Part shown: positions 1-6,370 of the stretch, piece by piece
Layout of the letters: each line of letters starts with the position of its first letter
Position numbering within the stretch: the stretch's first letter is position 1
Source: an uncultured Bacilli bacterium
Lineage (GTDB): Bacteria; Bacillota_I; Bacilli_A; RF39; UBA660
Assembly (NCBI GenBank): GCA_934086815.1
Contig: CAKOIM010000012.1
Span: 1-33,075 of the forward strand
Reading direction: 5' to 3'
Length of the DNA: 33,075 nucleotides
Translations under genes and position numbers: made by a program
Notes under the pieces: generated by a model
Database searches by the model: none
What the model saw: only the letters and a program-made list of their open reading frames with translations
Told to the model about the DNA's origin: nothing

Positions 1-30
1 TTATCCCGAAGCCTCTTATCCCGAAGCCTC
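1..30. repeat. Tandem 15-bp repeat at window edge (2 copies)
   Basis: Two perfect adjacent copies of TTATCCCGAAGCCTC fill the first 30 bases; whether more copies lie to the left cannot be seen. The repeat sits just downstream of a minus-strand promoter (41-69), so it would be in the 5' leader of a gene outside the window. Confidence 0.8.
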
Positions 31-40
31 TACTATAAAA

Positions 41-69
41 ATGATAAGATATTCTACTATGCTTGTCAA
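41..69 (-). promoter_or_regulatory. Sigma-A-type promoter facing out of the window
   Basis: On the minus strand a perfect -35 TTGACA (64-69) is followed after 17 bp by -10 TATCAT (41-46). Transcription would start near 34 and run left through the tandem repeat at 1-30 into an unseen gene. Confidence 0.55.
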
Positions 70-106
70 GTACTTTTGGGCATCTTTTTTAGCATAAAAT
101 TTAACC

Positions 107-131
107 AAAAAAATCTAGTCATAACTAGATT
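107..131 (-). terminator. Rho-independent terminator after the glycosidase-like gene
   Basis: Perfect 8-bp stem AATCTAGT (112-119) / ACTAGATT (124-131) with a CATA loop, followed on the minus strand by a run of T (A tract 107-113). It lies just beyond the stop of the gene at 138-1358. Confidence 0.85.
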
Positions 132-137
132 CTTAAT

Positions 138-1358
138 TTATTCAACTACTTTAAATATTGTCGGTATACCTCTTGTTCTATGTCTATTAGCAGAATCTAT
201 TGGATCATTAATCATTTCTCCTTCTACTACCATAACACTTGAAGTTCCACCATCTAAATTCGCAGCATTAACTGCACCATATTTTTGCATTATATCAACT
301 AAATCAGCCATTGTAGCACCCTTAGTACGATTATAATTACTATCTACAACAAGGAATAATACTATACCATCTTTTCTTTGACCTATTGCCGTTCTAGCAG
401 CAATACCCCATCCACCATTACCTTTAATAAATGATGGTTTACCATTAACAATTAGAAATGGAGCCATTGTTACAGCATCTCTTACTCCTTCATTAATTAA
501 TTTATACGCATCTGTACTTTGTCTTAATACTAAAGTATTATTTTTATTAAAGCCTATTACTCCATAAGCTCCGCCTGTACGTTCATTGGTTATTACTTTA
601 CCATTACTAATAGTAACTCCAATAGGATCTGCGCCCTTACTACTTTGTCCTGGATCTTTAAATCCTCCGCCATTAATAGTTAAAACAGAATTTTGTTCCT
701 TAGCCATATCATAAATATATTGTCCACTTTTATGTAACCATTTGCTATAACCAACGCTAATTTTTGAAGCATCATATACAACTCCTAAATAAGCATTACA
801 ACCATTTACTTTAAACTCAATTACTTTATATAAAGTTTCCTTTTTACGTTCTAATATCTCTTTTTCATAACTATTTGCATACTTTGTACTTTCCTTATGA
901 TCAACTAAATTAGCATCAGTTTCCGCTCCATTATCATCTATATAATTACTTCCTAATACTTCATTAATAAAATCATTACTATAAAACCATTTACAATAAT
1001 ATTGATGATTCATTGTACCCATAGCTGTTGTAATAAGCCAATTTCTAAAACCATCATATGGACCATATAATATAAATAAAAAGGAAGAACAACCAATCAT
1101 ATATAGAGCTACTAATATCGAAAATATCCACATCTTTATTTTTTTAAATAGTTTTCTATACCAATATTTTTTAATTAAAAATATGCCATAAATTAAACTT
1201 AAAAAAGCAAGAATAGTTATAGCTAAGGCTAATCTTCTAAATATATCTTTAACTAAATAATCACTATTACAACCTATTATAAAAAATACTAAACTAGTAA
1301 ATAAAATAAATAAACTTATCCAAGTAATTAAAACCCCTCTTTTTTTTCTATTTTCCAT
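138..1358 (-). CDS. Membrane-anchored phosphodiester glycosidase (NAGPA/DUF2233-like) protein
   Basis: A 406-aa protein. About three hydrophobic segments lie in the first 100 residues (roughly 12-30, 42-63 and 76-97), then a predicted extracellular domain. The C-terminal half carries motifs of the phosphodiester glycosidase (NAGPA) family: TINGGGF, the region around RTAIGQRKDG, a long hydrophobic strand, and NLDGGTSSVM near the C-terminus. Bacterial members are often annotated as exopolysaccharide or cell-surface proteins; the substrate is unknown. The start overlaps the 3' end of miaA by 11 bp, and a GGTGAGG ribosome site lies inside miaA, so the two genes are translationally linked. A strong terminator follows. 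Family assignment is confident; cellular role is inferred. Confidence 0.8.
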   Translation of the reverse strand: MENRKKRGVLITWISLFILFTSLVFFIIGCNSDYLVKDIFRRLALAITILAFLSLIYGIFLIKKYWYRKLFKKIKMWIFSILVALYMIGCSSFLFILYGPYDGFRNWLITTAMGTMNHQYYCKWFYSNDFINEVLGSNYIDDNGAETDANLVDHKESTKYANSYEKEILERKKETLYKVIEFKVNGCNAYLGVVYDASKISVGYSKWLHKSGQYIYDMAKEQNSVLTINGGGFKDPGQSSKGADPIGVTISNGKVITNERTGGAYGVIGFNKNNTLVLRQSTDAYKLINEGVRDAVTMAPFLIVNGKPSFIKGNGGWGIAARTAIGQRKDGIVLFLVVDSNYNRTKGATMADLVDIMQKYGAVNAANLDGGTSSVMVVEGEMINDPIDSANRHRTRGIPTIFKVVE

Positions 1359-2214
1359 TATTCCTCACCACACTTATATAATTTAATACTTCCTTAATTG
1401 TATTATTAAAATTATTATAATCAACATTAAACCACTTTATATTCATTTTATTATTAAACCAAGTATATTGTCTTTTAGCATAATGCCTACTATTTTTCTT
1501 TATTAATTCTTTTGCTTTCTCTAAACTAATTTCTCCATTAAGAAATGCAATAATTTCTTTATAACCAATAGCTCTTTTCAATATACTACTTTCTGGATAC
1601 TTTTGATATAAAGTTTTTACTTCATCTACTAAACCATCTAAAAACATTTTATCTACCCGCTTATTAATTATATCATATAAATTATCTCTTGGGGTTGTAA
1701 GACCAATAAAAAAAACATCATTGTAAAGTAACTTAGGTTCAACATATTCATTACTATTTCTTTTTAAAAATCTTTTTAAACGAATAATATTATTTTTATC
1801 TATACTACAATTAGGGTCTTTTTTTAAAACTAACTTATAAAGTTCTTCTTTACTAAGATTATCATAATTTTCATCATTATCTAATCCAAATCTATAATCA
1901 TAAAACAAACTAGTTACATATAAACCAGTTCCCCCGACAACTATTAAGTTTTTATCTTGATATTTATTTAAAATATTTCTTGCATCGCTTTGATAATCTT
2001 TAACTGTATATAATTCATCTGGTCTTTTTATATCAAATAAAAAATGTTTAATACCTTCTTTTTCTTCCTCAGTAACTTTAGCACTTCCAATATTTAATTC
2101 TTGATATATTTGTACCGCATCAGAATTTATTACATAGGCATCAAAAACTTTAGCTAATTCCACGCTTAATTTTGTTTTTCCAACACCTGTTGGACCTACT
2201 ATAACTATTTTCAT
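1348..2214 (-). CDS. miaA: tRNA dimethylallyltransferase MiaA
   Basis: Transfers a dimethylallyl group from DMAPP to N6 of A37 in tRNAs that read UNN codons. The protein begins MKIVIVGPTGVGKTKLS, a P-loop at the usual N-terminal position. It has the typical early NSDAVQIY and VGGTGLY blocks and a C-terminal region (KRQYTWFNNK) that contacts tRNA. At 288 aa it is slightly shorter than the common 300-320 aa. The frame is open to an ATG at 2253, but that adds 13 residues absent from family N-termini and has no clear ribosome site. I therefore prefer the ATG at 2214, or 2220 two codons earlier. It is the first gene of a two-gene unit with the glycosidase-like gene. Confidence 0.93.
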   Translation of the reverse strand: MKIVIVGPTGVGKTKLSVELAKVFDAYVINSDAVQIYQELNIGSAKVTEEEKEGIKHFLFDIKRPDELYTVKDYQSDARNILNKYQDKNLIVVGGTGLYVTSLFYDYRFGLDNDENYDNLSKEELYKLVLKKDPNCSIDKNNIIRLKRFLKRNSNEYVEPKLLYNDVFFIGLTTPRDNLYDIINKRVDKMFLDGLVDEVKTLYQKYPESSILKRAIGYKEIIAFLNGEISLEKAKELIKKNSRHYAKRQYTWFNNKMNIKWFNVDYNNFNNTIKEVLNYISVVRNNGK

Positions 2215-2252
2215 AGACATCACATCTATTAGTTTACCAAGAATAATTAACA

Positions 2253-2281
2253 TTGTAAATAGATATTTTTAATGCTATAAT
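2253..2281 (+). promoter_or_regulatory. Promoter for the thioesterase-tmcAL unit
   Basis: -35 TTGTAA (2253-2258), 17-bp spacer, -10 TATAAT (2276-2281). A GGGAGG ribosome site (2288-2293) sits seven bases before the ATG at 2300. The region is divergent from miaA. Confidence 0.65.
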
Positions 2282-2299
2282 CTTACAGGGAGGAAAAAT

Positions 2300-2662
2300 A
2301 TGCAAACAAATGGTTTTATAAAACATAATAATATTAACATTATAAAAGTAACTAAAGAAGAATGTATAGCTGAGGCAATCATTAACGAAAACTCTTTAAA
2401 CCCTTATAATATTATCCATGGTGGTTTAATTTTTTCTTTAGGGGATACTGTAACTGGGTATCATGCAAAATTATTTAACGGAAAATCTCTAACCCTTGAT
2501 GCTCAAATTGATTTTTTAAGACCTGGAAAAAGTGAAAAAATAATTGCTAAAAGCAAAATGATTAAATGTGGTAAATCTACAATTATTCTTACGGCAAATA
2601 TATATGATTTAAAAAATACACTTATAGCCATAATGAAAACGACATATTTTTTTATTAAATAA
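2300..2662 (+). CDS. PaaI-type hotdog-fold thioesterase
   Basis: A 120-aa single-domain hotdog protein. The motif NIIHGGLIFSLGDT (residues about 37-50) is the HGG-containing signature helix of the PaaI/YdiI acyl-CoA thioesterase group, with the Asp of GDT as candidate catalytic residue. The middle (DAQIDFLRPG) matches the typical second strand. Members hydrolyse aryl- or acyl-CoA esters; the physiological substrate here is unknown. The stop TAA shares one base with the ATG of tmcAL (TAATG), so the pair is translationally coupled and read from the promoter at 2253-2281. Confidence 0.8.
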   Translation: MQTNGFIKHNNINIIKVTKEECIAEAIINENSLNPYNIIHGGLIFSLGDTVTGYHAKLFNGKSLTLDAQIDFLRPGKSEKIIAKSKMIKCGKSTIILTANIYDLKNTLIAIMKTTYFFIK

Positions 2663-3765
2663 TGAAAACAATAGGTATCATTTGTGAATATAACCCTTTT
2701 CATAATGGACATATATATCACATAAATAAAATAAAAGAAATATATCCAAATTCTTTAATAATACTTATCTTAAATGGCTACTTTTTAGAACGGGGAGAAA
2801 TATCTATTTTAACTAAAGAAGATAAAACAAAAATAGCCTTAGAAAATAATATAGATATAGTCTTAGAATTACCCACGTTTTGGGGATGTCAATCCGCTGA
2901 TACATTTGCATCTAAAAGCCTTGAAATTCTAAATCATTTTAAAATAGATGAATTAATCTTTGGAAGTGAATGTAATGATATAACTACATTAAAAAATATT
3001 GCCTTAAAACAATTAGATAATAACTTTGATGACAATGTAAAAATGTATTTAGATAAAGGATTAAATTATCCTAGTGCCCTAGCAAAAGCATGTAATATAG
3101 ATTTTACCTTTAATCCTAATGATTTACTTGGTATATCATACATTAAAGCAATATTAAAAAATAATTACAATATAAAAGCAACTACGATAAAAAGAACTAA
3201 TGATTATCATGATACTAAATTAAATGATAAAATAATTAGTGCAAGTAATATAAGAAAAAAAATAAAAAATAAAGAAAATATAAAAAAATATTTACCTAAA
3301 AGTAGTTTAAAAAACATAAAAATAGTAAATGAAGATATATATTTTAAACTTTTAAAAGCAAAGATAATTACAGATAATAATTTAAATACATATTTAGATG
3401 TAGATAAAGGATTAGATTATCGATTAAAAAAATACATAAACGAAGCTAATAATTTAGAAGAATTTATTAATAAAATTAAGACTAAAAGATATACTTATAA
3501 TAGATTAAATAGAATGTTTATTCATATTTTACTTGGAATAACAAAAGATACATATGACTTGGAATATATTAAAATACTTGGATTTAATAAACATGGTCAA
3601 AAATATATAAAAAGTATAAATAATGAATTAAGTATTCCTAAGACTATAATATCTATGAGTAAAACTTATAATACTGAACTTAAAGCAAGTTTAATATATG
3701 ACTTAATATGCAATACAAACACTTATATGTATGAATTAAAAAATAAGCCAATTATCAAAAATTGA
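2662..3765 (+). CDS. tmcAL: tRNA(Met) cytidine acetate ligase TmcAL
   Basis: Forms N4-acetylcytidine at the wobble position of elongator tRNA-Met from acetate and ATP. It starts with GIICEYNPFHNGH, the HIGH-like nucleotidyltransferase motif diagnostic of the YlbM/TmcAL family. This is followed by ILNGYFLERGE (usually GNFVQRGEP) and a conserved block around LPTFWGCQSADTFA. A later segment ISASNIRKKI resembles the ISxTxIR motif of nucleotidyltransferases. At 367 aa it is near the usual 390-400. The last codons overlap a terminator hairpin shared with the convergent carD-like gene. Confidence 0.88.
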   Translation: MKTIGIICEYNPFHNGHIYHINKIKEIYPNSLIILILNGYFLERGEISILTKEDKTKIALENNIDIVLELPTFWGCQSADTFASKSLEILNHFKIDELIFGSECNDITTLKNIALKQLDNNFDDNVKMYLDKGLNYPSALAKACNIDFTFNPNDLLGISYIKAILKNNYNIKATTIKRTNDYHDTKLNDKIISASNIRKKIKNKENIKKYLPKSSLKNIKIVNEDIYFKLLKAKIITDNNLNTYLDVDKGLDYRLKKYINEANNLEEFINKIKTKRYTYNRLNRMFIHILLGITKDTYDLEYIKILGFNKHGQKYIKSINNELSIPKTIISMSKTYNTELKASLIYDLICNTNTYMYELKNKPIIKN

Positions 3766-3777
3766 CTTATTTTTTTT
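3742..3777 (+). terminator. Terminator between tmcAL and the carD-like gene
   Basis: AATAAG (3742-3747) pairs with CTTATT (3666-base offset within the hairpin, at 3766-3771), and inner CAAT (3749-3752) pairs with ATTG (3761-3764); a T run follows to 3777. The hairpin overlaps both gene ends and may serve both strands. Confidence 0.65.
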
Positions 3778-4228
3778 GGTATTTATTCACTTTGTTTATC
3801 ACATATTTTTTAGTTTCTTCAAAATCCATACCTAAAACTACACTTAATTCTCCATATAAATATTTTTCTGCTCTATTTAAATACTCTGTATCTTTATCAC
3901 TTGTTTTTTTATTTTTTTGTTTACGTATTTCATTTCTTAAATAAGTTGTCTTAATTACTTTTATTAAGTCGGCATGAGTTCCACTACTCATTAATTCTTT
4001 ATATGTATTTTCAATCATTTTTTCGCTATTATCAATAATATCAATACTAGGTATACATTCTAGTAAATGTTCAATTTCTTCCTTAGTAATTAAATCTCTT
4101 AAAACCGGAGAATTAACAGGAATTTGGTATTTAATAGATTCATCATAAATTGGTTCCAATTTATACATTCCTTCTTCTTCACTTACTATACGACATACTT
4201 GTTTACGATATACAATATACTTTTTCAT
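3767..4228 (-). CDS. CarD/CdnL-like transcription regulator
   Basis: A 153-aa protein beginning MKKYIVYRKQVCRIVSEEEG. The N-terminal 60 residues match the CarD_CdnL/TRCF RNA-polymerase-interacting domain: a basic start, short beta strands, and a KYQIPVNSPVLRDLITKEEI block like the usual IPVDN...LR conserved element. The rest is helical and charged, as in CdnL proteins. Family members bind the RNA polymerase beta subunit and stabilise open promoter complexes, often at rRNA promoters. The frame opens at 4243, but those five residues are encoded by the ribosome site itself (GGGAGG), so the ATG at 4228 is the start. A terminator at 4249-4287 separates it from frr. Confidence 0.72.
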   Translation of the reverse strand: MKKYIVYRKQVCRIVSEEEGMYKLEPIYDESIKYQIPVNSPVLRDLITKEEIEHLLECIPSIDIIDNSEKMIENTYKELMSSGTHADLIKVIKTTYLRNEIRKQKNKKTSDKDTEYLNRAEKYLYGELSVVLGMDFEETKKYVINKVNKYQKK

Positions 4229-4248
4229 CCTAAAACCTCCCATTTATG

Positions 4249-4287
4249 AAAAAAACTATAAAACTGGGTTCCGCCACAATTTTATAG
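4249..4287 (-). terminator. Rho-independent terminator downstream of frr
   Basis: On the minus strand CTATAAAA (4280-4287) pairs with TTTTATAG (4256-4263) across a 16-base loop that can itself form TGG/CCA, followed by seven T (4249-4255). It sits between frr and the carD-like gene, inside the leader of the latter, so it may end the frr transcript or act as an attenuator. Confidence 0.7.
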
Positions 4288-4333
4288 CCACTCGTTTAAA
4301 TATATAATAACATATTTTTCAAAAAATTTCTAA

Positions 4334-4864
4334 CTAAAAATGCATTAATTCTTCTTCTTTGATTTTTATTTCTTCATCTACTAGTTTATTATATTTATTT
4401 ATAAGTTCTTGAATATCTGAAAGCAATAATTTTTCTTCATCTTCCGGATATTCTTCTTTTTTAATTTCCGCGTTAGCTTCTTGACGAATATTTCTTAAAG
4501 CTACTTTTGCTTCTTCACCAATATTTTTAGCTTGCTTAACATATTCTTTTCTTTTATCTTCAGTTAACTCAGGAATACTTAAAATAATCATTTCACCATT
4601 ATTAGTCGGAGCAATACCCAAGTTAGCTTCATTTATAGCTCTTTCAATATCTTTTAAAGAACTACGATCAAAAGGCTTAATAAATAGTTGTCTTGCTTCT
4701 GGCACAGTAACATTAGCTATACTTTGAATTGGTGTTGGACTTCCATAGTAATTTACCATAATTCCATTTAGTAAAGCTGGATTTGCCCGTCCTGCTCTAA
4801 TTGTTGTTAATCTGTTTTTTAAATTTTCTATTGTCGCCATCATTTTCTTTTCTGTATCATTCAT
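4334..4864 (-). CDS. frr: Ribosome recycling factor
   Basis: Splits post-termination 70S ribosomes together with EF-G. The 176-aa protein is slightly shorter than the usual 185. It shows the family's key blocks: LTTIRAGRANPALL near the start, PIQSIANVTVPEARQLFIKPFD in the middle, and the basic C-terminal helix region KEYVKQAKNIGEEAKVALRNIR. The tsf and pyrH genes that often precede frr are absent; upstream lie two membrane-anchored proteins of uncertain role. The gap to the upstream gene is 14 bp, so co-transcription is likely, ending at the terminator 4249-4287. Confidence 0.97.
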   Translation of the reverse strand: MNDTEKKMMATIENLKNRLTTIRAGRANPALLNGIMVNYYGSPTPIQSIANVTVPEARQLFIKPFDRSSLKDIERAINEANLGIAPTNNGEMIILSIPELTEDKRKEYVKQAKNIGEEAKVALRNIRQEANAEIKKEEYPEDEEKLLLSDIQELINKYNKLVDEEIKIKEEELMHF

Positions 4865-4878
4865 AATTTTTCTTCTCC

Positions 4879-5640
4879 TTAATTAATTTCCACACTATCA
4901 TTATAATTAATTTTATTAGATTTTACAATAAAATTTATCGTTAATTTTCCATTTTTACTTACACTTAAAGCTTTATTTATTCCATATGAACCATTTTTTA
5001 AATATTCTAATGTTCCATTTATATCAATAACTTGATTATCTTCATCTAAAGTTTGGGTATTTTCTAACCTCTTTTTAATACTATCATATATTTGATAATC
5101 CGTAATATTAAATATTTGCAATAATTCTTCTTCACTTATAATCTTACCAGTTTCTTTATCAACTACATAACTTTTTCTATTAACCGGAATATTACCACTT
5201 AAACAACTATAATTATAATCATTAACTAAAAGAGTTAAATATTTACTATAAGAAAAATCTTGGTAATCTCTATAATTCATTTTAAAAATATCACCATCAC
5301 AAGTAACGCCATCAGGTAATTCTTGATTAGAATATAATTCTTTACTATTATTTATACTTACAAGTTCACTATGTAATGTATTATTAATACTATCTAGCCC
5401 AGAAATATTTATTACAGCATCTTCGATAATTAATTCATGTGATAATTCTTCACTATTTTCATAATAAATAAAATCTTTATTTTTATCCATTCTTAAATCA
5501 AGAATATCTTTTTCTTTTGTCTTTACTAAAGTCTTATCTTCATTAGTCATATAATTCATAAAAAAGTATCCGCCAATTGCAAAGACTAATATTATAATAA
5601 TTAATATAGCCATTCCTATTTTATCCCTTAAACTACTCAT
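4879..5640 (-). CDS. Membrane-anchored protein, DUF3298/RsiV-like extracellular domain
   Basis: A 253-aa protein with one hydrophobic segment (residues about 9-30) after a short basic N-terminus, so the remainder should be outside the cell. The central part, YSKYLTLLVNDYNY through SYVVDKETGKIISEEELL, resembles the PdaC/RsiV-type DUF4163-DUF3298 module in layout, where a strand-rich segment is followed by a D-x-x-TGK turn. I did not find catalytic residues typical of the deacetylase members. It lies 8 bp after the stop of the 204-aa gene and just before frr, probably in one transcript. Function unknown; the domain suggestion is tentative. Confidence 0.6.
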   Translation of the reverse strand: MSSLRDKIGMAILIIIILVFAIGGYFFMNYMTNEDKTLVKTKEKDILDLRMDKNKDFIYYENSEELSHELIIEDAVINISGLDSINNTLHSELVSINNSKELYSNQELPDGVTCDGDIFKMNYRDYQDFSYSKYLTLLVNDYNYSCLSGNIPVNRKSYVVDKETGKIISEEELLQIFNITDYQIYDSIKKRLENTQTLDEDNQVIDINGTLEYLKNGSYGINKALSVSKNGKLTINFIVKSNKINYNDSVEIN

Positions 5641-5648
5641 AAATTACC

Positions 5649-6263
5649 TCAATCTTTTAAGTATTCATTAAATACTTCTGTTAATTCTTTTATTTTTGCA
5701 TCTTCTCTTTGCTTACTCCAATATTTACTCGGAGTCATATTTCCTTTTACAAAATTTGTAGATGTATCAAACATTAAAACATTATCGTTACTAACTACTA
5801 ATAATGATGGAGCATATATTTCTCCAACTCCCTTATCATTATATGTAACATAATTTTTTAACTTTTCTACAATATCTTCATATGTTCCATTATTATCACT
5901 TCTATTTTTCACAAAATCATAATAATATATTTCTGTTATTCCAACTTCCTTGGCTATCTTATTTACTAAATAAGCATAGTAATTAACCCAATCATTTTTC
6001 GTACCAAAAAGAACAATTCCTTTTTTTCCATTAGCAACCATTCTAGCATCTGTTGCATTAACTATTTTAAATACATTATCTTCACTCAACATATTAAAAG
6101 ATTGTGCCATTTTTTCCTGATCTGTTATATCTTTACTATAATCTTTAGTACCTAAATAAATAAATCCCCATATAAGTAAACAAAATAAAATTATATATAT
6201 AATCATTTGCCATTTATTTTTAAACATATGTTTATTTTTAATATAAATTTTTTCATCTGCCAT
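5649..6263 (-). CDS. Membrane-anchored thioredoxin-fold protein without CxxC
   Basis: A 204-aa protein with a single N-terminal membrane anchor (residues about 18-38) and an extracellular domain. That domain reads like a thioredoxin fold: GKKGIVLFGTKNDW (strand plus helix start), a long helix, EIYYYDF (second strand), and YAPSLLVVSNDNVLMF, where APSLLVV fits the cis-Pro strand. The redox CxxC expected just after the first strand is replaced by TKND, so it cannot act as a classical oxidoreductase. It resembles bacteriocin-transport-accessory-like proteins in architecture. It precedes the 253-aa membrane protein by 8 bp and both likely work at the envelope. Confidence 0.6.
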   Translation of the reverse strand: MADEKIYIKNKHMFKNKWQMIIYIILFCLLIWGFIYLGTKDYSKDITDQEKMAQSFNMLSEDNVFKIVNATDARMVANGKKGIVLFGTKNDWVNYYAYLVNKIAKEVGITEIYYYDFVKNRSDNNGTYEDIVEKLKNYVTYNDKGVGEIYAPSLLVVSNDNVLMFDTSTNFVKGNMTPSKYWSKQREDAKIKELTEVFNEYLKD

Positions 6264-6341
6264 ATAAACATCTCCAACAATATTTTACCAAAAATTTAAT
6301 TTTTTATAAAGAATACTTTTAGTTAATTTTATAAAAAGTGT

Positions 6342-6367
6342 AAAAAAACAAAGTTTTTAAACTTTGT
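6342..6367 (-). terminator. Rho-independent terminator after smc
   Basis: ACAAAGTTT (6348-6356) pairs with AAACTTTGT (6359-6367), followed on the minus strand by a T run (A tract from 6342). It lies immediately after the smc stop codon and isolates rnc-smc from the genes downstream. Confidence 0.85.
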
Positions 6368-6370
6368 AAT

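Noticed and set aside
4249..4287. T-box or other riboswitch before the carD-like gene
   Set aside because: The loop GTGGCGGAACCC superficially recalls the T-box sequence, but no specifier stem or conserved T-box bulge is visible in the short leader. A simple terminator after frr explains it.
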